Shown: positions 1-5,939, counted from the first letter of the stretch. The stretch is DNA of 7,538 nt from Methanomicrobiales archaeon (GCA_012797575.1 JAAZOW010000060.1:1-7538), one strand, 5' to 3'. Notes: generated by a model not told the origin, from the sequence alone. Translations and numbers: made by a program.

Positions 1-1359
1 GACCAAAAGATCGGGCTCTTCGCCTCGATGCTCGGCGCCGCCACACCCTCGGAGCGCCGCTACCTGGTCAGGCTTGCCACCGGGCAGATGCGGCTCGGTG
101 CCGGGGACATGACACTCCTCGACGCACTGGCGGAGGCCTTCCTGGGCTCGAAGACCAGGCGCCCGCCGCTCGAGCATGCCTACAACATATCCTCAGATAT
201 CGGTCTTGTGGCCCGGACCCTCCTTGAGGAGGGGGTCGCAGGTGTTCTTGCGATACCGGTCACCCTGCACCGCCCCATACGGCCGATGCTCACCCAGCGG
301 GTATCCCGGATATCCGAGATCCCTGAGCGGATCGGCTCATCGATCATCGCCGTCGAGGAGAAGTACGATGGCGAGCGGATCCAGGCTCACAAGGACGGCG
401 ACGATGTCACGCTCTTCTCACGACGGCTGACCGATGTCACCCACCAGTACCCTGATATCGTCGAGCACGTCCGGCAACGCGTCATGGCCGATACCGCGAT
501 CCTCGACGGTGAGGCGGTCGCGTTCGACCGTGATACGGAGACCTACCACCCGTTCCAGACCCTGATGCGCCGTCGCCGGAAGCACCGGATCAAAGAGGTT
601 GCAGACGAAATTCCTGCGACTTACCGGGTCTTTGACCTCCTCTACGTGGACGGGGAGCCATACCTCCGTCGGAGCTACCCCGACCGGCGGGCACGGCTTG
701 AGGCGGCCCTCTCTGTGGATGAGCGGATATCATCGGCAGACCGCATCCTGACCGGAGATCTCGACGGGATCCAGGACTTCTATATCACCTGCGTCGAGCG
801 GGGCCTTGAGGGGATCGTCTGTAAATCGTGCGCAGAAGACTCGTTTTACCGGGCAGGGGCGCGGGAGTGGCAGTGGATCAAGTGGAAGAGCGACTACGGC
901 ACTGAACTTGCCGATACGCTCGACCTGGTCATCGTCGGCGCAAACGCCGGTCGGGGGAAGAGGGCCGGGACCTACGGCTCGGTCCTCTGCGCCGCCTACA
1001 ACCATGATGAGGATATCTTCCAGACGGTCTGCGGCATGGGGAGTGGTTTTTCTGATGCCGACCTGGCAGACCTCCCCCGCCGCCTCGTCGGCGCGAAGGC
1101 GGACCGGCAGCCAGCCCGGGTGATGGTGACCCCGCAGGCCGCACCCGACTTCTGGTTTGCGCCGGCTCAGGTGGTCGAGGTGCTGGGGCTTGAGATCACC
1201 GAGAGCCCGGTCCATACCTGTAACTGGGACCCGGAGCGACGGCGCGGGCTTGCTCTCCGGTTCCCACGGTTTGTGCGGTGGCGTGACGAGAAGAACCCTG
1301 AAGCGGCGACGACGACCGCCGAGATCACGGCTATCTTTCGCCGGCGGAGGGAGGGGTAG
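1..1359 (+). CDS. lig: ATP-dependent DNA ligase, 5'-truncated by window edge
   Basis: Seals nicks in duplex DNA during replication and repair through a ligase-adenylate intermediate formed with ATP. The frame is open from base 1, before the first ATG at 28, so the true start lies upstream; 452 codons are present. Archaeal ligases of this type are usually about 550-600 residues, so roughly 100-150 N-terminal residues of the DNA-binding domain are missing. Numbering from base 1, the nucleotidyltransferase motifs appear in order: motif I KYDGER with adenylated Lys121, DGE at 169-171, FDLLYVDG from 211 (motif III/IIIa area), EGIVCKS at 270-276 (motif IV) and WIKWKSDY with Lys294 and Lys296 (motif V). 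The OB-fold domain ends with a motif VI-like LRFPRFVRWRDEK (Arg420 to Lys431). The stop TAG lies 2 bases before the PolX start, which suggests co-transcription. All core motifs are intact, so the family call is firm; only the N-terminus is unseen. Confidence 0.94.
   Translation, partial: DQKIGLFASMLGAATPSERRYLVRLATGQMRLGAGDMTLLDALAEAFLGSKTRRPPLEHAYNISSDIGLVARTLLEEGVAGVLAIPVTLHRPIRPMLTQRVSRISEIPERIGSSIIAVEEKYDGERIQAHKDGDDVTLFSRRLTDVTHQYPDIVEHVRQRVMADTAILDGEAVAFDRDTETYHPFQTLMRRRRKHRIKEVADEIPATYRVFDLLYVDGEPYLRRSYPDRRARLEAALSVDERISSADRILTGDLDGIQDFYITCVERGLEGIVCKSCAEDSFYRAGAREWQWIKWKSDYGTELADTLDLVIVGANAGRGKRAGTYGSVLCAAYNHDEDIFQTVCGMGSGFSDADLADLPRRLVGAKADRQPARVMVTPQAAPDFWFAPAQVVEVLGLEITESPVHTCNWDPERRRGLALRFPRFVRWRDEKNPEAATTTAEITAIFRRRREG
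1346..1356 (+). promoter_or_regulatory. Shine-Dalgarno site for polX inside the ligase 3' end
   Basis: A purine-rich GGAGGGAGGGG block overlaps the last ligase codons. The GGAGG at 1350-1354 sits 7 bases before the ATG at 1362, an ideal spacing. This fixes the PolX start and indicates translation from a shared ligase-polX mRNA. No TATA box is seen in front of polX. Confidence 0.8.
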
Positions 1360-1361
1360 GA

Positions 1362-3095
1362 ATGGAGAGGGTTGCGAGACTGACCAACCTCGAGGTCGCG
1401 GCGATACTCTTTGAGGTCGCCGATCTCCTCGAGATCAAGGGCGTCCGGTTCAAGCCGTACGCCTACCGGCGGGTGGCCCAGGCGATCGAGACCATACCTG
1501 AGGATATCGCCAACGTTGCACGGGAGGGGCGCCTCGATGAGATCCCCGGGGTCGGGAAGAGCATCGCCGAGAAGATCCAGGAGATCATCGAGACCGGGGA
1601 TCTCGCCTACCTGGAATCCCTGCGCGAAGAGCTCCCGGAGGGTGTGCCGGACCTCACCAGGATCGAGGGGATCGGGCCGAAGAGGGCGCTCATCCTCTCC
1701 CGGGACCTCGGCATCCGGAGCATCGACGATCTGGAGGCTGCAGCGAAGGCCGGCCGGGTGCGTGATCTCCCCGGATTCGGGGAGAAGACCGAGCAGAACA
1801 TACTTGCCGGTATCCAGATGAGCAGGCTGGCGGGGAAACGCCACCTCCTCGGCCACATCCTTCCGATCGCCCAGGACATCGAACGGAGGCTCTCAGCGCT
1901 CAAAGTGGTCGGACAGGTGAGCCTTGCTGGTTCGCTACGCCGCAGGAAGGAGACGGTCGGGGACCTCGATATCCTCGCCACATCCACGCGCCCGGAGGAG
2001 GTGATGGAGGTCTTTGCCACCCTTCCGGGGGTTTCGCGGGTCCTCCTCCGGGGACCGACGAAGACCTCGGTGGTGCTTGAGACCGGCCTCCAGGTCGATC
2101 TGCGGGTGGTGGAGGATGGACAGTACGGGGCCGCGCTCCAGTACTTCACGGGGTCAAAGGAACACAACATCGCCCTTCGAAAGCTCGCCATCGCGCGGAA
2201 CTGGCGGCTGAGTGAGTACGAGCTCTCCGACCTTGCGACCGGTCGCGTGATCGCGGGGGAGGATGAGGCGGGGATCTATGAGGCCCTCGGTCTCTCCTGG
2301 ATCCCGCCTGAACTCCGAGAGGATCGCGGTGAGATCGAGGCGGCACAGGCAGGGGCTCTCCCCGACCTCATTGAGTACGGGTCGGTCCGGGGCGACCTCC
2401 ACGTCCACACCATCTGGAGCGAGGGCAACCACTCCATCGAGGAGATGGCGGAGGCGGCAGGGGCGCTCGGCTACGAGTACATCGCCATATGCGACCATGC
2501 AGAGACCCTCCATATCGCCCGCGGCCTCTCCCCGGAGCGCCTGGCCGACCAGATGCACGAGATCGAGCGGATCAACCGGGCGGCCGGGGACGGCTTTACC
2601 ATCCTCACCGGGACCGAGTGCAACATCGGCATGGATGGCCGGATCGATCTCCCTGATGGTGTCCTCGCCGACCTCGATGTGGTGGTGGCAAGCGTCCACT
2701 CAGGGTTCAAGCAGCCCGAACGGGAGATGACGGAACGGGTCATCGCAGCGATGCACAACGATCACGTCGATATCATCGGCCACCCGACAGGCCGGATCCT
2801 TCTGTCACGGGAGCCCTACCAGATCGATCTCGCCGCGGTCTTTGAGGTCGCGGCAACCCTCGGCGTCCTCATGGAGATCAACGCGTTTCCCGGAAGGCTT
2901 GACCTCTCTGATGTGCACTGCCGTCTGGCGCGAGATTTTGGCCTCCGGCTTTCGCTCGGCTCTGATGCACACAGGCGGGAGAACCTCCGCTACATGGAGT
3001 TCGGTGTCGCGACCGCCCGGAGGGGATGGCTCTCGGCGGACGATGTCGTCAACACCCGCTCCCTTGGTGATCTGAGGAGAGTCCTGCGCTCATAA
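1362..3095 (+). CDS. polX: Family X DNA polymerase with C-terminal PHP domain (PolX)
   Basis: A DNA polymerase for gap filling in base excision and related repair, with a PHP metallohydrolase domain. In characterised bacterial and archaeal homologues that domain supplies 3'-5' exonuclease and AP-site or end-processing activity. The 577 residues match the usual length (about 570-580). In order: an N-terminal 8-kDa-like helical domain (about 5-50); helix-hairpin-helix motifs IPGVGKS (61-67), IEGIGPK (101-107) and LPGFGEK (136-142); the palm site with GS at 190-191, catalytic Asp201 and Asp203 in GDLDIL, and a third Asp246; the Pol beta-like nucleotide-binding YFTGSKEHN (261-269). The PHP domain (about 343-577) keeps a full candidate metal-ligand set: His347, His349, Glu354 or Asp378, His379, Glu419, His446, His474, Asp535 and His537. 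Both active sites therefore look functional. It begins 2 bases after the ligase stop with a strong ribosome binding site, so PolX and ligase are probably made together. The activity is inferred from the family. Confidence 0.96.
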   Translation: MERVARLTNLEVAAILFEVADLLEIKGVRFKPYAYRRVAQAIETIPEDIANVAREGRLDEIPGVGKSIAEKIQEIIETGDLAYLESLREELPEGVPDLTRIEGIGPKRALILSRDLGIRSIDDLEAAAKAGRVRDLPGFGEKTEQNILAGIQMSRLAGKRHLLGHILPIAQDIERRLSALKVVGQVSLAGSLRRRKETVGDLDILATSTRPEEVMEVFATLPGVSRVLLRGPTKTSVVLETGLQVDLRVVEDGQYGAALQYFTGSKEHNIALRKLAIARNWRLSEYELSDLATGRVIAGEDEAGIYEALGLSWIPPELREDRGEIEAAQAGALPDLIEYGSVRGDLHVHTIWSEGNHSIEEMAEAAGALGYEYIAICDHAETLHIARGLSPERLADQMHEIERINRAAGDGFTILTGTECNIGMDGRIDLPDGVLADLDVVVASVHSGFKQPEREMTERVIAAMHNDHVDIIGHPTGRILLSREPYQIDLAAVFEVAATLGVLMEINAFPGRLDLSDVHCRLARDFGLRLSLGSDAHRRENLRYMEFGVATARRGWLSADDVVNTRSLGDLRRVLRS

Positions 3096-3121
3096 GGACG
3101 GGAAGGCTTCTGGAGGCTCCT

Positions 3122-3143
3122 GCGGGGGGAGATCCGACCCCGC
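3122..3143. terminator. GC-rich inverted repeat in convergent polX/FKBP spacer
   Basis: GCGGGG at 3122-3127 pairs with CCCCGC at 3138-3143 around a 10-base loop. A competing pair, CCGAC (3134-3138) with GTCGG (3156-3160), overlaps it. The spacer between the two convergent stop codons is only 68 bases, so it must contain or adjoin both transcript ends. No T-run follows the stem on either strand, so a classical terminator is not shown; this is a weak candidate. Confidence 0.3.
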
Positions 3144-3163
3144 CGCCCCCCCGGAGTCGGTAC

Positions 3164-3598
3164 TTATCCGCTGACGATATCCACGAGCTGGATATCGAAT
3201 GTCAGGGGCTGCCCGGCCAGCGGGTGGTTGGCATCCAGTGTCACGCTCGACTCCGAGACTTCACTGATGGTGACGATGGCCGCCCTGCCGTCTGACTGCT
3301 GGATCTGGATCTGCTGGCCCGGTTCTGGATTGACGTCCTCCGGGAACTGATCCCGGTCCACCGTGAGCGTCATGTCATCTAAGTGCGGGCCGTAAGCCTC
3401 ATCGGGCGGGATCCTGGCGGTCTTCGTCTCCCCTGGCTCCATGCCGACCACGGCCTGCTCGAACCCGGGTATGATCTCCCCCTCACCGATGGTGAACTCC
3501 AGGGGACCTCTTCCGCTTGAGGCATCAAAGACCGTACCATCATCCAGTTTTCCTGTGTAGTGCACCTTGACGGTGTCGCCTTGTTTTGCCTGTGCCAT
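3164..3598 (-). CDS. SlyD-like FKBP-type peptidyl-prolyl cis-trans isomerase
   Basis: Catalyses cis-trans isomerisation of X-Pro bonds and probably acts as a cytosolic folding helper; there is no signal peptide or membrane segment. With the chosen start it has 144 residues. The FKBP core is split, as in SlyD: residues 1 to about 70 carry VHYTGKLDDGTVFDAS (Tyr14, Asp25), IIPGFEQA (42-49) and AYG (68-70); an insert-in-flap domain follows (about 71-120); the closing strand has the SlyD-type signature LDANHPLAGQPLTF (121-134). It lacks the His/Cys-rich metal-binding tail of E. coli SlyD and matches the short archaeal FKBP form. The frame also has a GTG at 3610 and an ATG at 3607. The ATG at 3598 is preferred because GGTGAT lies 7 bases upstream and the product then begins directly at the conserved domain. 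It is convergent with polX and divergent from treT, so it is probably monocistronic. Confidence 0.93.
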   Translation of the reverse strand: MAQAKQGDTVKVHYTGKLDDGTVFDASSGRGPLEFTIGEGEIIPGFEQAVVGMEPGETKTARIPPDEAYGPHLDDMTLTVDRDQFPEDVNPEPGQQIQIQQSDGRAAIVTISEVSESSVTLDANHPLAGQPLTFDIQLVDIVSG

Positions 3599-3605
3599 TG
3601 CTTGC

Positions 3606-3640
3606 ATCACCGGAGGATGGTGATCCGGGATGATATATAT
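3606..3640 (-). promoter_or_regulatory. FKBP gene promoter (TATA box) and ribosome binding site
   Basis: On the minus strand, ATATATAT (3640 to 3633) forms a TATA box in otherwise GC-rich DNA. Archaeal transcription normally starts about 22-27 bases downstream, which predicts a start near 3611. GGTGAT (3611 to 3606) complements the 16S 3' end and sits 7 bases before the ATG at 3598. The leader would thus be only about a dozen bases, with the ribosome binding site at its very 5' end. The TATA box is seen directly; the start site is inferred. Confidence 0.6.
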
Positions 3641-3696
3641 GCGTGATGGTCAGGCCCGGGATCGCCTCTCTCTTTGGAGGCCGTGTGCCCTCTCCC

Positions 3697-3736
3697 GGGG
3701 GGTTTTGGGGGTGTGCGGGGACGGATCCCTTTCGGG
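3697..3736 (+). other. G-run cluster, possible G-quadruplex
   Basis: The plus strand carries runs of six (3697-3702), five (3707-3711), four (3717-3720) and three (3734-3736) G, separated by 4, 5 and 13 bases. Four runs of at least three G could form a three-tetrad quadruplex, though the last loop is long. It lies about 60 bases upstream of the FKBP TATA box and about 450 bases upstream of treT. The runs are visible; folding is an inference. Confidence 0.35.
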
Positions 3737-3781
3737 TGATCGGCTCCTCCACTTGTTCTCCAGGATCTGGCGCCCGGTCCG

Positions 3782-3795
3782 GGTATGGATCGTGC
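3782..3795 (+). repeat. 14-base intergenic word, copy 1
   Basis: GGTATGGATCGTGC occurs identically here and at 5495-5508, in the spacers on either side of treT and in the same orientation. Each copy follows a GC-rich inverted repeat (CCCG/CGGG here, AGGCC/GGCCT at the other). The flanks do not align well beyond that. Confidence 0.4.
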
Positions 3796-4002
3796 CCTGT
3801 GCGTGCTCCCCGCAGGAGGCGCTCTGTGTTCCCGGGATTGTGTCGCGGCGGTGTCCGGTGGCATCTCAGAGATGACCCGTTACTTCTTAGAGCATTCCCA
3901 GGGGTGTGGAGGGTCACGGCAGGGTGCAGCATTCAAGTGCAGGGGTCTCCGCGCTCTCTCGCCCAGGTCCTGCAGAGGGCCTGAGATCTCGTCATCGTAT
4001 TA

Positions 4003-4146
4003 ACGTTTTTTGTATTTTCTATATCACCGTTCCACAGCACTTCTTCCCTAAATCCTGTGAACTATGCTTGAATCGATGTGAGGAACGAGTACGTTTTTTA
4101 TTTTTATATGGGTATATTTATATATGTGCCCGTATATATATTTCAT
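4003..4146 (+). promoter_or_regulatory. AT-rich treT upstream promoter region with several TATA candidates
   Basis: Composition changes abruptly from GC-rich to AT-rich at about 4000. ACGTTTTTT followed by an AT tract ending in TATAT occurs twice (4003-4024 and 4091-4109). Further TATA-like sequences lie at 4117-4125 (TTTATATAT) and 4132-4140 (GTATATATA). The last is best placed: it predicts a start near 4160, just ahead of the GGAG ribosome binding site. More than one promoter, or an upstream activator site, is possible. The AT islands are seen; which one is used is inferred. Confidence 0.5.
4110..4131 (+). repeat. Imperfect palindrome next to the treT TATA box
   Basis: GGGTATAT (4110-4117) faces ATGTGCCC (4124-4131) across a 6-base AT centre. 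As DNA it is an imperfect 22-base palindrome with GGG/CCC ends; as RNA the arms pair fully if two G-U pairs are allowed. It directly adjoins the best TATA candidate (4132-4140), where a repressor or activator could control transcription-factor access. No known regulator site was recognised. Confidence 0.4.
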
Positions 4147-4171
4147 GTAATAAGGCTCTACTGGACATTGA

Positions 4172-4179
4172 GAGGGGAG
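4172..4179 (+). promoter_or_regulatory. treT ribosome binding site
   Basis: GAGGGGAG contains GGAG at 4176-4179, 8 bases before the ATG at 4188. It supports that start over the much earlier in-frame start at 3906, whose extra 94 codons would run through the AT-rich promoter region. Confidence 0.65.
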
Positions 4180-4187
4180 AACTGCAA

Positions 4188-5447
4188 ATGGCATACATGG
4201 ACGGAATAACCTGCATCTGCGATAACGGCCGGACGCTCGAGGATCACCGGCCCATCGTCGGCGATGACGTCATCTCCGCGATATACCGCAAGGCGGCGAG
4301 TCTCCAGGGGAAGCGCATCCTCCACGTGAACTCGACCTACCAGAGCGGCGGCGTAGCGGAGATGATCCTCTCGCTTGTACCGCTTATGAACAACGTCGGA
4401 ATCGATACACGGTGGGACATCCTGAGTGGTGATGCCGACTTCTTCACCATAACCAAGAACTTTCACAACGGGCTCCAAGGACAGGCGGTCACGTTCTCGG
4501 ATGAGGAGAAGTCTCTCTATATCCGGACAAACGAGACCTTCTCCGGTCAGATGGAGATCGACCATGATCTCGTGGTCATCCACGACCCCCAGCCCCTGCC
4601 CCTGATCCGGTTCTACCGCAAGACCCAGCCCTGGGTCTGGCGGTGTCACGTCGATCTCTCAAACCCGAACCCGGCCCTCTGGGAGTTCCTCAAGGACTTC
4701 GTCCTGGATTACGACCGGATGATCATATCCCACGACTGCTACCGACGTCGCGGGATGCCGATGGAGCAATGGATATGCCGGCCGGCGATCGACCCACTCT
4801 CAGAGAAGAACCGCGACCTCTCCAGAGACGAGATCGCAGGCCTCCTTGCGAAGTACGGGGTGCCGACCGATAAACCGCTGGTCACCCAGATCTCGCGGTT
4901 CGATAAGTGGAAGGATCCGCGAGGTGTTGTCGACGTCTTCTGTGAGGTGAAGCGACACGTCGACTGCAGGTTGATCCTCTGTGGAAGCATGGCCCCCGAC
5001 GATCCCGAGGGCTGGGCGATCTACCAGGGTGTTGAAGATGCTGCACGGGATCTCATCGACGCCGGTGACGTCATCCTGATAACCGCTGAGGACCACCTGC
5101 TGGTCAACGCTCTGCAGCGGGTTTCTGCCGTCATCCTTCAGAAGTCGCTCCGCGAGGGTTTCGGCCTGACCGTCACCGAGGGGCTCTGGAAAGGTCGGCC
5201 GGTCATAGCATCCCGTGTCGGGGGCATCCCGCTCCAGATCGAGGATGGAGAGACGGGTTTCCTCCTCGACCCGACCGATACCGAGGGGTTTGCCTGGCGG
5301 GTCAGGCAGATCCTTGAGAACCCGGAACTCGGGGAGCGGCTCGGGCGGGCCGGAAAGGAGCATGTCAGGAAGCATTTCCTGATCACCCGCCTCCTCTCCG
5401 ACTACCTGGATATGCTCAATGCAGAGCTTGCAACCCAGAACACCTGA
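4188..5447 (+). CDS. treT: Trehalose glycosyltransferring synthase, GT4 family (TreT)
   Basis: In characterised archaeal homologues TreT reversibly forms trehalose from an NDP-glucose and glucose. Here it could make a compatible solute or recover glucose from trehalose. The 419 residues match the family (about 410-420). The N-terminal Rossmann half has VNSTYQSGGVAEM (47-59), the TreT-type FFTITKNFHNGLQG (85-98), HDPQPLPLI (132-140) and WRCHVDLSNPN (151-161). The C-terminal half has IDPLSEKN (201-208), the sugar-nucleotide site SRFDKWKD (236-243), MAPDDPEGW (268-276) and the GT4 E-x7-E motif Glu323/Glu331 in EGFGLTVTEGLWKG, followed by GGIPLQIEDGETGFLL. These whole-length signatures set it apart from generic group 1 glycosyltransferases. 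The protein is cytosolic, with no signal peptide or membrane helix. It stands alone on its strand, with the long upstream region pointing to its own regulation. The sugar donor and the physiological direction cannot be read from the sequence. Confidence 0.92.
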   Translation: MAYMDGITCICDNGRTLEDHRPIVGDDVISAIYRKAASLQGKRILHVNSTYQSGGVAEMILSLVPLMNNVGIDTRWDILSGDADFFTITKNFHNGLQGQAVTFSDEEKSLYIRTNETFSGQMEIDHDLVVIHDPQPLPLIRFYRKTQPWVWRCHVDLSNPNPALWEFLKDFVLDYDRMIISHDCYRRRGMPMEQWICRPAIDPLSEKNRDLSRDEIAGLLAKYGVPTDKPLVTQISRFDKWKDPRGVVDVFCEVKRHVDCRLILCGSMAPDDPEGWAIYQGVEDAARDLIDAGDVILITAEDHLLVNALQRVSAVILQKSLREGFGLTVTEGLWKGRPVIASRVGGIPLQIEDGETGFLLDPTDTEGFAWRVRQILENPELGERLGRAGKEHVRKHFLITRLLSDYLDMLNAELATQNT

Positions 5448-5494
5448 TCGATGGAGATACAGTAAAAGTATGCCTTCCTGGAGGCCGGGGGCCT

Positions 5495-5508
5495 GGTATG
5501 GATCGTGC
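5495..5508 (+). repeat. 14-base intergenic word, copy 2
   Basis: Second exact copy of GGTATGGATCGTGC, immediately after the AGGCC-GGG-GGCCT hairpin (5482-5494) that lies about 35 bases past the treT stop codon. The hairpin plus word could be a 3'-end signal or part of a dispersed genomic repeat. Confidence 0.4.
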
Positions 5509-5645
5509 GCCCCCCCTCCAGGTTGCGCGGCAGATATGGATTTAGAGATCCTTCTCCTGCGAAGAGGATGCTCCGGGGGCCCGGTTCTTTCCCTGGCGCA
5601 GAACAGGCAGCCGAACAGGGCGATGCGCATCGCGGAGAAGCGCAC

Positions 5646-5664
5646 CTTTTATACTTTATCAATT
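5646..5664. promoter_or_regulatory. Orphan TATA-like AT island
   Basis: CTTTTATACTTTATCAATT is a sharp AT island in GC-rich DNA. On the minus strand it reads AAAGTATAAAAGG, a fair match to an archaeal TFB-element plus TATA box; on the plus strand TTTATAC is also TATA-like. Neither orientation leads into a recognisable gene: minus-strand transcription would run antisense to treT, and plus-strand transcription would run toward the helicase 3' end. Confidence 0.35.
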
Positions 5665-5798
5665 TTGTGAGTGCAGGTCACAGGGCAGGTATTTTCCGGC
5701 TCTTCGTCGATGGTGATGAGACTCCGAAAGACTCAAATGTACATGCATCCGGATCAGTTGACGCAACCACCCCCTGATGGGGATAGGATCTCCATAGA

Positions 5799-5809
5799 AG
5801 TATATAATG
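5799..5809. promoter_or_regulatory. Second orphan TATA-like island
   Basis: AGTATATAATG stands out from its surroundings and is TATA-like on both strands. No gene starts at a matching distance on either side. It may mark a small transcript or be a chance AT-rich stretch. Confidence 0.25.
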
Positions 5810-5914
5810 ATTACTCTCACCCGGGATCGGTGTTGCTACCGGCACATGGCTCCCCTGCACCTCCGGGTTATTGTGGGGTACTCCCACGGTATGGCGGCGG
5901 GTATGGCCTCGACT

Positions 5915-5938
5915 CCCGCGAAAGTATCCATGCGCGGG
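5915..5938 (-). terminator. Hairpin directly after the helicase stop codon
   Basis: On the minus strand CCCGCG (5938 to 5933) and CGCGGG (5920 to 5915) form a perfect 6-base-pair GC stem with a 12-base loop, beginning one base after the TGA stop (5942 to 5940). Two smaller hairpins follow at 5873-5887 (GTGGG/CCCAC) and 5827-5842 (TCGGT/ACCGG with one G-U pair). There is no T-run after the stem, so it may stabilise or process the 3' end rather than act as an intrinsic terminator. Confidence 0.4.
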
Positions 5939-5939
5939 G

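Larger units (their letters stand above)
3641..4000. other. GC-rich spacer without a recognisable gene
   Basis: About 360 bases lie between the FKBP promoter and the AT-rich treT upstream region. Short open frames occur on both strands, for example a plus-strand Cys-rich one of 72 codons starting at the ATG at 3785. None has a ribosome binding site, a family resemblance or protein-like composition. Visible features are a cluster of G-runs (3697-3736), a small CCCG/CGGG hairpin (3773-3783), and a 14-base word (3782-3795) that recurs in the spacer downstream of treT. I see no tRNA T-loop or other known RNA gene. Confidence 0.5.
5448..5939. other. Long convergent spacer, no convincing protein gene
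   Basis: About 490 bases separate the treT stop from the helicase stop, unusually long for two convergent genes. Open frames on both strands are short or run antisense into neighbouring genes, and none resembles a known protein. Seen in it: AGGCC/GGCCT hairpin arms just after treT (5482-5494), the second copy of a 14-base word (5495-5508), two isolated AT-rich promoter-like islands (5646-5664 and 5799-5809), a CCCC-TGAT-GGGG mini-palindrome (5771-5782) and three short hairpins nearer the helicase. A small RNA is possible but not shown. Confidence 0.5.

Noticed and set aside
1167..1856. Minus-strand open frame of 229 codons spanning the ligase/polX junction.
   Set aside because: Antisense shadow of two well-supported genes; no ribosome binding site and no recognisable domain.
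3785..4003. Plus-strand 72-codon Cys-rich frame upstream of treT.
   Set aside because: No ribosome binding site, no conserved Cys spacing such as a zinc ribbon, and it ends at the composition break; I cannot support it as a gene.
4022..4040. TATCAC at 4022-4027 resembling half of the TrmB/TGM regulator motif near a trehalose gene.
   Set aside because: The second half GTGATA at 5-base spacing is absent, and that regulator is characterised in Thermococcales.
3599..4187. Search for tRNA, riboswitch or CRISPR repeats in the long spacers.
   Set aside because: No T-loop consensus, no regularly spaced repeats and no recognisable riboswitch core was found by eye here or in 5448-5939.
4800..5645. 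Minus-strand open frame of 281 codons antisense to treT, starting near a TATA-like island.
   Set aside because: Mostly the complement of treT codons in GC-rich DNA; the translation is Pro/Gly/Arg-rich and resembles no family. The promoter-like island is reported separately as a possible noncoding transcript.
5713..5777. C/D box sRNA-like arrangement: GTGATGA at 5713-5719 and CTGA at 5774-5777, with a plausible total length.
   Set aside because: No good internal D' and C' boxes and no terminal stem; GATGA and CTGA words are common in this sequence.
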